64,000 bases of DNA from Blautia argi (lineage in GTDB: Bacteria > Bacillota > Clostridia > Lachnospirales > Lachnospiraceae). The stretch is taken from positions 1,433,501-1,497,500 of the forward strand of contig NZ_CP030280.1 of assembly GCF_003287895.1 (NCBI RefSeq), given 5' to 3'. Each line of letters opens with the position of its first letter. The first letter of the stretch is position 1. Under the pieces are notes generated by a model. It saw only the letters and a program-made list of their open reading frames with translations. It was not told the origin of the DNA and searched no databases. Of the stretch, positions 17,633 to 26,742 are shown one piece after another. A program made the position numbers and the translations under genes.

Positions 17633-17692
17633 ATGATTAGAGTATTATTTATTTGCCACGGCAGCAGACAAACATATTTGAAAAAACCTTAA
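17633..17692 (+). pseudogene. Start fragment resembling low-molecular-weight tyrosine phosphatase
   Basis: After AAGGAG, an ATG opens MIRVLFICHG, which matches the first ten residues of low-molecular-weight protein tyrosine phosphatases (usually followed by NICRSP). Here SRQTYLKKP and a stop follow, so similarity ends after the GG of CCACGG (about 17661). It may be a host gene cut by the ICE or by a deletion at the element end. The rest of 17693-18100 is AT-rich with no gene I can support. Confidence 0.35.
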
Positions 17693-18100
17693 TTTATAAG
17701 GGGATTTAAAATTGAAAGTGAGAATTTACATCAAAAATATATCATTTGAAATCCTAGAGAGTGCTTGAAATGATTGATTGGAAAGTAGTCTAGTAGATAA
17801 AAGTGTAACATGGAAGTAAAACAGTATAATACACAATTTTAGATAGAGTATTTTGTTTCTGGATGTTTCTGAAGTGCTATAATGTAGCAGTACTAAAGAA
17901 CAATATATAGTGTTATTCTGTGATTTAAAGCACAAGATGTATGGATTGGATGAAACTAAACGAAACTGAAAATGAAAGAATGATATTGTTACGAAATTGA
18001 ATTTGTTACGCAAAAATGGTAATTTGGAGTGAATATCATTCAGAATAATTAAATATAAATGCAAGGGTTATATGTTTTCTTTTGTCGAGAGAAATTAAAG

Positions 18101-18140
18101 GGTTGGAGTCGCATCATGGGCTTCAGCCTTTTTGTTTTCT
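18101..18140 (+). terminator. Probable terminator
   Basis: GGTTGGAGTC (18101-18110) can pair with GGCTTCAGCC (18119-18128) using three G-U pairs and is followed by TTTTTGTTTTC. No plus-strand gene is obvious just upstream, so the source transcript is unclear. Confidence 0.5.
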
Positions 18141-18223
18141 ATTAAGTATGCTAGAGAATAAAATCATTTGTGCTGGAGTATAACAATGAAGTTATATTAT
18201 GGTCAAATGATATTTAGACCAAT

Positions 18224-18267
18224 AAAAAGTAATAAAATGTTTAAAAAGTAATAAAATGTGTTATAAT
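18224..18267 (+). promoter_or_regulatory. Tandem 17-bp operator-like repeats and -10 box
   Basis: AAAAAGTAATAAAATGT occurs perfectly at 18224-18240 and again at 18243-18259 (19-bp period), immediately before TATAAT at 18262-18267, about 30 nt upstream of the ATPase gene. Such repeats overlapping a promoter usually bind a repressor or the gene product itself. Inference from position; no regulator gene is adjacent. Confidence 0.6.
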
Positions 18268-18296
18268 TAGAGTAATTAATATTTGGAGGTGCTAAT

Positions 18297-19481
18297 ATGA
18301 GACTAAAAGCAGAAAATGTATTTAAACCTGGAGCGTATCCGGAATATACATATGTCTCCAGGAATTATGAAAATACAGGTATATCATATGAATTACGTTT
18401 AAAGCAGGCATTGAGAACAGCGGGTTGCCTTACATCATTAATTGGACCATCAAAAATGGGAAAGACAATCTTATGCGAGAAGGTAATTGGATTTGACAAC
18501 ATTGTTGAAATTTCTGGTGCGGATTTTAACAGCAACACAGATTTTTGGGCAATTGTTGCTGCAAAAGTGGGGTTGCCTTATAAAGGAGAATTGACAACAG
18601 AAAGAGAGGTTAATGAAGGAAATAGTAAGGAAACAGATAGTAAAAGCGAAAAGTATGTTCTAGCGAAAGATACCGTTATTCAATATTATAAAGAGCACGA
18701 TAAAGTATTAGTAATTGATGATTTTCATTATGCTTCAAAAGAGATGCAGACAAAAATGGCACAACAGCTCAAAGATGCAATTAGAAGAGAATTAAAGGTA
18801 GTCGTAGTTTCTCTTCCGCATAGGGCAGACGATGCAATTCGACAGAATGCAGATTTATCGGGAAGATTGAGTTTAATTAATATTGAAGCGTGGGAAAAAA
18901 AGGATTTAAAAGAGATTGCTTTAAAAGGATTTAAACAACTTGACATTAAGATAACAGATGAAGTTGCAGAACAGTTGGCAGTTGAATGTCTTACATCACC
19001 ACAGTTAATGCAGTATATTTGTCTGAGCATTTGCACATTGTTGGAAGACAAAAATGAGCATATTGTAAATTTTGATATGTTGGAAATGGCATATAAATTT
19101 ACAACGGTTAACTTTAACTATTACGATGTGGTAAATGTAATGTCTAAAGGTCCAAATCCGCGTGGAAAGAAAAGAAATTTATACAAAACATTAGATGGAA
19201 AAGAATTGGATTTGTATGGACTGATCGTGGAATCGTTAGCCAAAAATCCTCCGATTATGGAATTAGATTTTGACACAGTTTATGACAGAATCATAAACCT
19301 TATTCCTAAAACAGAAGGAAAACCGGATAGAAATTCTGTAAAAAGTCATTTAAATAATTTACAAACAATCCTAAAAGAAAAAGAAGAAATTTATAAAGCA
19401 ATAGAATGGAAAGACGGAAAAGTGTATGTTTTGGATCCATTATTTTTGTTTTATCTGAGATGGGGGAGAATGAATGGATAA
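18297..19481 (+). CDS. P-loop AAA-type ATPase, partner of a nuclease
   Basis: This 394-aa protein starts after TTTGGAGGTG. Walker A is GPSKMGKT (about 57-64) and Walker B VLVIDDFH (about 139-146), with a sensor-like VVVVSLPHRADD near 170. The layout is that of STAND/ORC-like ATPases with a C-terminal helical or winged-helix region (about 290-394, ending DPLFLFYLRWGRMNG). The stop overlaps the start of the downstream PD-(D/E)XK protein by 8 nt, so the two are translationally coupled. The pairing of a sensor ATPase with a nuclease is typical of phage-defence systems, but I do not recognise a named one. AT-rich and probably acquired. Confidence 0.7.
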   Translation: MRLKAENVFKPGAYPEYTYVSRNYENTGISYELRLKQALRTAGCLTSLIGPSKMGKTILCEKVIGFDNIVEISGADFNSNTDFWAIVAAKVGLPYKGELTTEREVNEGNSKETDSKSEKYVLAKDTVIQYYKEHDKVLVIDDFHYASKEMQTKMAQQLKDAIRRELKVVVVSLPHRADDAIRQNADLSGRLSLINIEAWEKKDLKEIALKGFKQLDIKITDEVAEQLAVECLTSPQLMQYICLSICTLLEDKNEHIVNFDMLEMAYKFTTVNFNYYDVVNVMSKGPNPRGKKRNLYKTLDGKELDLYGLIVESLAKNPPIMELDFDTVYDRIINLIPKTEGKPDRNSVKSHLNNLQTILKEKEEIYKAIEWKDGKVYVLDPLFLFYLRWGRMNG

Positions 19482-20217
19482 TATGCTGAAAGAGTATATC
19501 GAAAAGTTGAAATCAGTAGATACTGTAGAGGAATATGAGGCATTTATATCGAAGCTGCACCAGATGATGAAACAAGAAACATATAAGAATGATATTGTTC
19601 AAAATATCAGGAATAAGCAGAAATATATGGTAAACAAATTTTCGAAAGAATCTACCCGTGAAAATATGTTAAAAGCAAAAGAAAATCTGTTAATCTATTT
19701 GGATAGTATTTTGTGTGAAGAGTATGAGAAATCATCACAATTTATTCAAAGGGAGCTTGAGAGATTTCTGAGGAATTTTTATTTCTTTTTAGAAGCGTTT
19801 AGGGAAGCAAAACCGGATAAGAGAGCATCACTTACCACAGAAAATTTGCAAAAAATACAGATTGAAAATGAATATGATTTACAGCATTTGCTTTATGCAG
19901 TTATAAAACCACTATGTCCAGACGCCAGAAGAGAGGTAAATGATGATTCGGGAGTTGGAACAGTTAGAAGCGATATAAAAATTCTTTCTTTAAATACAAT
20001 CATAGAAGCAAAGTGTACAAGAACATCAACAAACTTAAAAAAGCTAACAGAAGAAATAGAAGCTGATATTGTACATTATAAGGCGGATTATATATTCTTT
20101 TATATCTACGACAAAGAAAAAATTATAAAAGACAGGCATGCTTTTGAAACAAATTTTAACAGGAGTTTTGATGGAAAGGAAATCAGGATTATTATTTTGC
20201 AACCTGTCAATATGTAA
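19474..20217 (+). CDS. PD-(D/E)XK nuclease-like protein
   Basis: This 247-aa protein has a long helical first half (about 1-125). A restriction-endonuclease-like core then follows: EYDLQHLLYAVIKPLCPDAR, RSDIKILSLNTIIEAKCTR (Asp, then ExK as EAK) and a final beta strand YIFFYIYDKE. The combination D...EAK with preceding helix is a metal-dependent nuclease signature. It overlaps the ATPase gene and is likely its effector, cleaving nucleic acid when activated. It could also be a stand-alone degraded restriction subunit, but no methyltransferase is nearby. Confidence 0.65.
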   Translation: MDNMLKEYIEKLKSVDTVEEYEAFISKLHQMMKQETYKNDIVQNIRNKQKYMVNKFSKESTRENMLKAKENLLIYLDSILCEEYEKSSQFIQRELERFLRNFYFFLEAFREAKPDKRASLTTENLQKIQIENEYDLQHLLYAVIKPLCPDARREVNDDSGVGTVRSDIKILSLNTIIEAKCTRTSTNLKKLTEEIEADIVHYKADYIFFYIYDKEKIIKDRHAFETNFNRSFDGKEIRIIILQPVNM

Positions 20218-20294
20218 AGGATAAATTTGACGGGACAGAGTTGGGTGAGAAAAGGCTCAGTGTCAGCAAAAGATGAGAAAAATGAGGTGATAAT

Positions 20295-20804
20295 ATGATT
20301 ACACCAAGAAAAGTAAAATTTGAAGCGAAGAAAAAGGGAAATGAAAATATTGAATTCCGTACATTTTTAAAATGTAATGCAGATGAAAAAGAATTGGATG
20401 AGCAGTTCAAAAAACTTCACGAAGAGTTGTTTGCAAAATATGACTGCAGCAGATGTAGGAACTGTTGTAAGATGTACTGCGGAAGTATTCCAGAAGAAGA
20501 TTTGGAGAAAGATGCAGAATATTTAGGACTTACTAAAGAAGAACTTATAAATTCTTATTTGATAAAAAAAGAAAGTGAAAATACGTATGTAACCAAGCAT
20601 CATCCGTGTGATTTTCTGGAGGAAGACGGAAACTGTAAGCTGGGAGAATATAAACCTGAGAATTGCAGGAAATATCCATATACGGATCAGCCAGAGAGGT
20701 TACATAGTTTGTACAGTGTATTGGAAACAGTAGAAGTCTGTCCGATTGCATTTGAAATATATGAGAGATTAAAAGAAGAATATGGATTTCGTTATAGAAG
20801 ATAA
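20295..20804 (+). CDS. YkgJ-family cysteine-cluster protein
   Basis: The 169-aa protein contains YDCSRCRNCCKMYC (about 49-62), then HHPCDFLEEDGNCKLGEYKP and ENCRKYPY and a late VCPIAF. This arrangement of cysteines defines the YkgJ (CxxCxxCC) family, thought to bind zinc or an iron-sulfur cluster. The function is not known. It lies 77 nt after the nuclease and 23 nt before the SEC-C protein and could be transcribed with both; the spacer 20218-20294 has no strong terminator. Confidence 0.75.
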   Translation: MITPRKVKFEAKKKGNENIEFRTFLKCNADEKELDEQFKKLHEELFAKYDCSRCRNCCKMYCGSIPEEDLEKDAEYLGLTKEELINSYLIKKESENTYVTKHHPCDFLEEDGNCKLGEYKPENCRKYPYTDQPERLHSLYSVLETVEVCPIAFEIYERLKEEYGFRYRR

Positions 20805-20827
20805 GTTATTATAGATAGGGAGCAGAA

Positions 20828-22081
20828 ATGTTTTTAAGAGAATATTTGACAAAATATACAAAAGAAGAACTGTTAGATCAGGCAAGAAGTTTTGAAATCA
20901 AAAAGTGCTCGGGACTTCGAAAAGCTGATTTAATAGATAGAATTGTTGATACTTTTTGTGCCGAGGAAATGCTTAGAAGCAGATTGGCATGCCTTACAAA
21001 AGAACAGATGGACTTATTTCGGAAAGCTTGTATTTCCCCTACCGCTGTTTCTGTAAATGAAGTGGTAGATGCGATGCAGCTTTACAGATATTGGATTGGA
21101 TATTTTGAAGATCCAACTGATAGATTTTGCGTATTTGAAGATGTTGCTGTTGCCCTTTCTAAAATAGATGATAAAGCATTTCAATTGAAGCAATGCAGAA
21201 AAGGCTGGCTGGTAAAGTGCATACATTTCTTTATACAATATTATGGAATAGCACCAATCGAAGTTATCTATGAAATGTATAGGCAGAAAGTGAAGGACTC
21301 TATAGATGAAATGATAGAAATACTGTGGGAAATGCCGGTTGATATTGTGGAATCGTGTCTTTTTACAATGGATAAACTTGGGATGGAAGGATGGCCAAAA
21401 GAGAACCCGTTATACTCAGAAAAAGGAATATTTGTTCACTTACAGTTGTTTGAAAATGAAGAATTTGATTATTTGCTTCGACAGCAGATGGATAAAGATT
21501 TTTATATCCCCTCAGCACAGCAGATAGATGAGATATGTAGAAATGGATATGAGGCAAGTTCGTCTGCATATAAAAAACTGGAATCTTTTTTTATTAAGAA
21601 ATTGAAGTTTTCTTATGAGCAGGCAGTGACGTGGTGTCTGCAGGTGTGGGCAAATAGTTATGAAGGAGAATCACCATCAAAAATTATCAATAAAATGACG
21701 GAAGCCAATATTGAATTTGAAGAGAAAATGATAAATGAATTGCTAGAGTTACTTGTGACGGCACATAACAATACCCGAATGAAAGAGAACAGAGGGTACA
21801 AACCAAGTGAAATGGTAAGAAAAAAATCTGTCGATAAAATGCCAACAATTGTTCCGGCAAGTTCTAATGCAGCTGCAATTTTAAAGGATGCTGCACCGCA
21901 GTTGCAGGCTATGGGGGTGCCGGTTGACTTAAATGGAAATACAGATGTTATTCAAACAACAATGTTTCCGATCGGGCTGAACGGGGAACCAATACGAGTA
22001 GAAAAGAAAATATATCCAAATGATCCGTGTCCATGTGGTTCAGGAAAGAAATATAAAAAATGTTGTGGAAAGAATAATTGA
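20828..22081 (+). CDS. SEC-C motif protein with SAP-like N-terminus
   Basis: This 417-aa protein has an N-terminal short helical module ([20 protein letters not shown] then [12 protein letters not shown], about 11-42) like SAP/Rho-N nucleic-acid-binding folds. A long helical middle part is unrecognised. The C-terminal zinc-binding SEC-C motif is [19 protein letters not shown] (about 396-414), as in the SecA tail. SEC-C proteins often attach a metal-binding tag to diverse domains. Role unknown; proximity to the ATPase/nuclease pair suggests an accessory defence function, which is only a guess. The 700 bp after it (22082-22807) hold no gene I can support. Confidence 0.65.
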   Translation: MFLREYLTKYTKEELLDQARSFEIKKCSGLRKADLIDRIVDTFCAEEMLRSRLACLTKEQMDLFRKACISPTAVSVNEVVDAMQLYRYWIGYFEDPTDRFCVFEDVAVALSKIDDKAFQLKQCRKGWLVKCIHFFIQYYGIAPIEVIYEMYRQKVKDSIDEMIEILWEMPVDIVESCLFTMDKLGMEGWPKENPLYSEKGIFVHLQLFENEEFDYLLRQQMDKDFYIPSAQQIDEICRNGYEASSSAYKKLESFFIKKLKFSYEQAVTWCLQVWANSYEGESPSKIINKMTEANIEFEEKMINELLELLVTAHNNTRMKENRGYKPSEMVRKKSVDKMPTIVPASSNAAAILKDAAPQLQAMGVPVDLNGNTDVIQTTMFPIGLNGEPIRVEKKIYPNDPCPCGSGKKYKKCCGKNN

Positions 22082-22807
22082 TGCTAAGAAAAGCTTTGGA
22101 CCAGTTACGAGAGTGAAATATTTCGTGAGCTACTATTTATAAGGCGGAAAATGAGTGGTATTGAGTGCTGTTTTGTGCGTTTTTACGCTGTTTCTGCGGA
22201 CTGTACGGACAGAATAACACTAGATGAAATAGATAAAAATAGATGGACGGGTGACCTGATTCGTACATAGAGATGGTTATTTTTGTATTCGCCAGAGGGG
22301 ATTGAGAAGAAGAGTAAGGAAAATTCCAAAAATGTAATTGTAATTTAGTTGATGAAAAGTCGCTCTGAGAGAGTGTATGTACATTTATGCATAGGTAAAA
22401 ATTGTATATGAGACCTGAAAATTTTATCAAATTCATATGTATCCATAGAATACAAAATTGAACTTTACTATGAAACATAAATTTTCTGATAGATACAAAG
22501 TGTAAACTTGCCCTATTAAGCCTATTGTGTTATTTTGAACTTTTCTGGAAGGCTTAGGTGGCAATTCCAGGAACTTCAAGCCAAGTATTTTTAATTTTTG
22601 GAGATATGTATTGATTTTGTATTTTCTATTGAATTAGTTGTAATAGTCTGATTTAAAATTTTTGAAAACGATTTCGATTTTGAGAATATCAGGTCATTAC
22701 TATTATATCCACAATCTTCCAACATAGATAAACTAGACAAAAATAATAAGAGAATAAAAATTGAGAAACAATAGGAAATATTGAGCTATAGGAAGGAGAA
22801 TATTCAT

Positions 22808-23800
22808 ATGAGTGAATGTATTTATCAAAAATTTTTTAAGCGGAGCACACTCACAGTTTTAGGTGCTGCACTGGTATTTATGTTAATTTGCATAGTCATA
22901 AATTTTTATTACGATTGGCTGTCTTTGTGGAAGAAGGACAAAAATGTAATTTGGTCATTACTCATTATATTGTTTTATTTATATCCATTTTTATATTCTT
23001 CTGTAAAACAAATCCTAAAAAAAAAGAAAGAATTTAGTGAAATATATTCAAATAATAATTTGGAAAAGTTAGAAAACAACTTAAACCAATTTGAGTTTTA
23101 CAGTATTGGGGGATTCCTTGCAGAGTTGTTTAAGCAGTTTTCTTCGTTATGGATATTTATTTTTGTTCAAAAAATCTTTGAACAAGTATCTAGTGAACAA
23201 ATGGAAGTTGTTAAACTACAAGCCTATTGGGGAATGATCAAAATATCAGTAATAATTTCTGTTGTAACGCTTATTATATTTGGTACGTTTTCGGGAGCTG
23301 TACAATTGATCCCGATTAAAAAAATCCATGTAAAAATGATTCTAAAATTGAAAAAAATACAAATAGAAAGATTTTCTAGTAGAAAGCAAAACCAGAATGA
23401 GAAAAGTCAAATGTTAATCAAATCACTTCTTCATAACATGAATTACAGTGTTGACGTAGCTAAAACGCCAGAAATTGATTATATTTGTTGTAAGGAGAAT
23501 AAGAAATACGGTATTGTTATAAAACATGGGAATGATAATTTAATGAATTTGAGAATTGAAGATGTTGATAAAATTAATAAAGAATCAATTATAAACGAAT
23601 ACATTCCAACTTATGCATTTATAATTGATTATGCAAGTAAAATAGATATTATTATAATACCTCAAAAGTATTTGTTGAAGAAACAAAAAAAGAATGCAGA
23701 TAGCGTTAATATAAATATGAAAAAATTAAAAAGGAGAAGTTTTCATACAGGTAGTAATGTGATTTTGACATGTACATATGTTAAAAATTGGAATAATTAA
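22808..23800 (+). CDS. Membrane protein with possible nuclease-like C-terminus
   Basis: ATG 22808 follows AGGAAGGAGAATATTCAT. The 330-aa protein has about four hydrophobic segments (near 17-40, 53-72, 105-125 and 145-175) and a basic cytosolic C-terminal half. That half contains LLHNMNYSVDVAKTPEIDYICCKENKKYGIVIKHG, a spacing reminiscent of Mrr-like restriction folds (Asp, then strand with Lys), but the usual QxK/ExK is not clear. Function is unknown. It is followed by a strong terminator, after which a group II intron is inserted. Membrane-anchored nuclease-like proteins occur in defence systems, so that is one option. Confidence 0.45.
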   Translation: MSECIYQKFFKRSTLTVLGAALVFMLICIVINFYYDWLSLWKKDKNVIWSLLIILFYLYPFLYSSVKQILKKKKEFSEIYSNNNLEKLENNLNQFEFYSIGGFLAELFKQFSSLWIFIFVQKIFEQVSSEQMEVVKLQAYWGMIKISVIISVVTLIIFGTFSGAVQLIPIKKIHVKMILKLKKIQIERFSSRKQNQNEKSQMLIKSLLHNMNYSVDVAKTPEIDYICCKENKKYGIVIKHGNDNLMNLRIEDVDKINKESIINEYIPTYAFIIDYASKIDIIIIPQKYLLKKQKKNADSVNINMKKLKRRSFHTGSNVILTCTYVKNWNN

Positions 23801-23905
23801 CTCAGAATTCTAATTTGTGAAAAACCTGACACTATTAACAATTTTGCACTAACTTAGTAGTTAATGTGAATTGCCTTAAATATCAGATTCTTCAAAGTAA
23901 AAAAT

Positions 23906-23940
23906 GGCATTGGAAAGGTAAAATCCAATGCCGTTTTTTT
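23906..23940 (+). terminator. Terminator that serves as group IIC intron target
   Basis: Perfect 9-bp stem GGCATTGGA (23906-23914)/TCCAATGCC (23924-23932) followed by G and seven T. The intron 5' end (GTGCGCC) starts three bases later, the placement typical of group IIC introns. Confidence 0.85.
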
Positions 23941-24112
23941 ATGGTGCGCCTGGCGGCGCACGTTTCTAACGGGTGAAAGTCCCGAATCCGCCGTAAACGC
24001 AAAATAGCGAGTACCTGTTCAAAATCATCCAATGTGAGATAATAGACTCATCACTACAAAGTCCAAATAGTTTAGTACTCAACTTTTTTGACTTTGCTAC
24101 AGGAGGTGAGTT

Positions 24113-24478
24113 ATGAAATCTCATACAAGTTTAGTTGCACAGCAAACCCGTCTGAGTGAATGGGCTGACATGGTCAGGGACTGCCAAAACCGTCCGCAAG
24201 GAATGAAAATCGATGAATGGTGTCAACTACACGACATTACAAAAGCAAGTTATTACTGGAGACTCCGGAAAGTTCGTGAGGCTTATCTGAAAACAGCGGA
24301 TCATACACAAACATTTGTAGAAGTTCCCTCTTCTGCAATCCAGCCGGTAAATATGGCAGCGGAGTATAAAATCATTGCCTTGATTAGAGGCAGAAACAAC
24401 CTCACTCTGGAAATTACCGAACAGGCATCTGATTCATTTCTAAAAACACTTTTGGGAGTGCTCGGCAATGCTCAATGA
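24113..24478 (+). CDS. tnpA: IS66 accessory protein TnpA
   Basis: The 121-aa first protein of the IS66 reads LSEWADMVRDCQNRPQGMKI then DEWCQLHDITKASYYWRLRK, a small helix-turn-helix protein of the IS66 TnpA/OrfA type needed for transposition. AGGAGGTGAGTT precedes the ATG. It overlaps tnpB by 11 nt, indicating coupled translation. It appears intact. Confidence 0.85.
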   Translation: MKSHTSLVAQQTRLSEWADMVRDCQNRPQGMKIDEWCQLHDITKASYYWRLRKVREAYLKTADHTQTFVEVPSSAIQPVNMAAEYKIIALIRGRNNLTLEITEQASDSFLKTLLGVLGNAQ

Positions 24479-24830
24479 TGGCTCCGGGTTCAAAAAAGTA
24501 TATCTGGCGACTGGATTTACGGATCTGCGCAGAGGGATCGATGGCTTGACCAGAATCATACGTTTTCAGTTCCAGCTTGATCCTTACGATAAGAATACAT
24601 TATTCTTATTTTGCGGCAAACGTACAGATCGGATAAAAGGGCTTATCTGGGAGGGCGATGGATTTCTACTTCTGTACAAGCGGATTGAAAACGGAAACTT
24701 CCGCTGGCCCCGTACACAAGAAGAAGCACTGGAAATTAGTGCAGACCAGTATCAAATGTTAATGCAAGGTCTGGAAATCGTTGCCAGACATCCCATAGAA
24801 GAAATCTCCTGTCCAGAATTCTCCTTGTGA
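24468..24830 (+). CDS. tnpB: IS66 TnpB (Orf2) protein
   Basis: The 120-aa protein has the hallmark KKVYLATGFTDLRRGIDGLT and LFLFCGKRTDRIKGLIWEGD, the IS66 Orf2 (TnpB) family, required with TnpA for transposition by the TnpC transposase. Its start lies inside the 3' end of tnpA. The next gene is 290 nt further, with a long hairpin between. Confidence 0.9.
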   Translation: MLNDGSGFKKVYLATGFTDLRRGIDGLTRIIRFQFQLDPYDKNTLFLFCGKRTDRIKGLIWEGDGFLLLYKRIENGNFRWPRTQEEALEISADQYQMLMQGLEIVARHPIEEISCPEFSL

Positions 24831-24967
24831 TTTGTGCAAAACGTAGAAAATAAAATTGCTTTCATCCATGATAAATCACCCTGTGCAATATAAAATTTAA
24901 AGTTATTCACATCCTGAAAGTTTTCTGTGAGTTTCTATATACTCCTGATTCCAAAACTTTTCAGATT

Positions 24968-25034
24968 GTGGATAACAGTCATAAATATCTGAAATTCAGG
25001 CTTTTATTTTCAGGTATTCATGACTGTTATCCAC
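24968..25034. repeat. Long hairpin between tnpB and tnpC
   Basis: A 27-bp inverted repeat with two mismatched positions (left arm 24968-24994 starting GTGGATAACAGTCAT, right arm 25008-25034) encloses 13 nt. It lies in the tnpB-tnpC spacer and could act as a transcription brake or protect a transcript 3' end. The second IS66 in this window has a shorter hairpin at the same place. Confidence 0.7.
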
Positions 25035-25122
25035 TGTCAAAATGACGAAGGTGACAGAATTCAAAAATAGCCAAAAACCGTTGGTTCTGCTATAATAGCA
25101 CTCAGGAAAGTGAGGTTTGGTT

Positions 25123-26742
25123 ATGGCAGTTAAGTATACGGAGGAACAATTAAATAGTGTTGATAAGTCGTTTCTTATCCAGCTTCTTTTACAACAGCAG
25201 GAACAATTGGAAGCCATAACAAAGGAGCTTCACGCATCGAATGAAAAAATGCAGCTTCTGATGGAACAGGTAATCCTTGGTAAGCAGAACCGTTTTGGAA
25301 GGTCATCTGAAAAAATGGAAGATACCAGCCAGATCTGTTTTCAAGAAGTAGACGGCACTATTGTTTTTTTCAATGAAGCGGAAGCTGTCTACGATCTCAA
25401 TGAAAAAGAACCTGATGAGCTGGAACTCAAATCTCCAAAACAGCCAAAGCGTAAGGGAAAGAAAGAATCAGATCTTTCCGGACTTACGGTCAGACGGATT
25501 GACCATTATCTGTCAGAGGAGGAATTGGAAATAGAATTCGGTGTCAATGGGTGGAAACAGTTACCGGATGCCATTTCCAAAAAATATCATTTTGTACCTG
25601 CGAGGGTAGAGGTAGAAGAACATCACATCGGTGTGTATGCCAGCAAAACAGATGAGCACATGGTCAAAGCAGACCATCCAAAAGCATTACTGCATGGAAG
25701 TTTGGTATCACCATCTCTTGGAGCTGCGATCATCAATGGAAAGTATGTGAATGCAGTTCCTCTCTATCGGTTAGAGCAGGAATTCCAGCGTTATGGCCTG
25801 CAGATCACAAGGCAGAACATGGCAAACTGGTGCATACGTTTGGCAGAGGAATATCTATCGATCCTTTATGATCATCTTCATGAAGAATTGTATTTCTATC
25901 ATGTGATCCAGGCAGACGAGACGCCGGTGCTTGTAAACCATGACGGACGCAAAGCCGGAAGCAAAAGCTGGATGTGGGTATACCGTTCTGGTCATCTGTA
26001 TCAAGACCGGCAGATTGTCCTGTATGAATACCAGCAGACAAGAAATGCATCCCATCCACGGGAATTCCTGAAAGGATACGATGGCATCTGTGTAACAGAT
26101 GGTTATCAGGTCTACCATACTTTAGAAAAAGAATTGGAAGAACTGACCATTGCTGGATGCTGGGTGCACTGTCGCCGCAGATTTGATGAAGCTTTGAAGC
26201 TGATTCCCAAACCATCCCAAAAGGAATCCAATGCATTTCTGCTGATGAAACAGATTCAGGCAATCTATCGGGAAGAAGGGAAATTGAATGACCTTTCTTC
26301 TGATGAACGACTGAAACAGCGACAGGCGGTTATCAAACCTCTTGTGGATGCTTTTTTTGCGTACCTGAAAACCATAAATGTGTCCAAAAAGGACAAATTT
26401 GGTGATGCCGTTAGATATGCACGAAATCAGGAAAAATATCTCCGGGTATTTCTTACAGACGGAGATGTTCCGATTGATAATAATGCATCCGAAAGGGCAA
26501 TCCGAGGTTTTTGTATTGGAAAGAAGAATTGGCAGATGATCGATACGATTCATGGAGCCAAATCTTCCGCAATTATTTACAGTATTGTAGAAACTGCAAA
26601 AGCCAATAATCTGAAACCTTTTGATTATGTGCAGCATCTCTTGGAAGAGATTCCGAAACACATGAATGATAAGGACTGTTCTTTTCTGGAAGATCTTCTG
26701 CCCTGGTCAGAAAAACTTCCGGCAGGGATTCGCAAAGCTTAA
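25123..26742 (+). CDS. tnpC: IS66 transposase TnpC
   Basis: ATG 25123 follows GTGAGGT. The 539-aa transposase contains an N-terminal coiled-coil region (about 15-50), the LGKQNRFGRSSEKM motif, a central FHVIQADETPVLV-type DDE catalytic start (DET near 263), VTDGYQVYH, WVHCRRRFDEAL and the C-terminal IDNNASERAIRGFCIGKKNW, all typical of IS66 TnpC. It performs DNA cleavage and strand transfer at the IS ends. Full length, no break seen, so this copy may be active. Confidence 0.9.
   Translation: MAVKYTEEQLNSVDKSFLIQLLLQQQEQLEAITKELHASNEKMQLLMEQVILGKQNRFGRSSEKMEDTSQICFQEVDGTIVFFNEAEAVYDLNEKEPDELELKSPKQPKRKGKKESDLSGLTVRRIDHYLSEEELEIEFGVNGWKQLPDAISKKYHFVPARVEVEEHHIGVYASKTDEHMVKADHPKALLHGSLVSPSLGAAIINGKYVNAVPLYRLEQEFQRYGLQITRQNMANWCIRLAEEYLSILYDHLHEELYFYHVIQADETPVLVNHDGRKAGSKSWMWVYRSGHLYQDRQIVLYEYQQTRNASHPREFLKGYDGICVTDGYQVYHTLEKELEELTIAGCWVHCRRRFDEALKLIPKPSQKESNAFLLMKQIQAIYREEGKLNDLSSDERLKQRQAVIKPLVDAFFAYLKTINVSKKDKFGDAVRYARNQEKYLRVFLTDGDVPIDNNASERAIRGFCIGKKNWQMIDTIHGAKSSAIIYSIVETAKANNLKPFDYVQHLLEEIPKHMNDKDCSFLEDLLPWSEKLPAGIRKA

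Noticed and set aside
17726..18064. A 112-aa minus-strand ORF
   Set aside because: Composition is that of translated AT-rich DNA, there is no ribosome site and no recognisable motif.
23985..24020. CRISPR-like or tRNA-like structure near the intron start
   Set aside because: Repeats are explained by IS66 ends and target duplication; no spacers or cloverleaf.
24113..24830. The two short IS66 ORFs as a toxin-antitoxin pair (small overlapping genes)
   Set aside because: They match IS66 TnpA and TnpB motifs and lie inside perfect IS66 ends.
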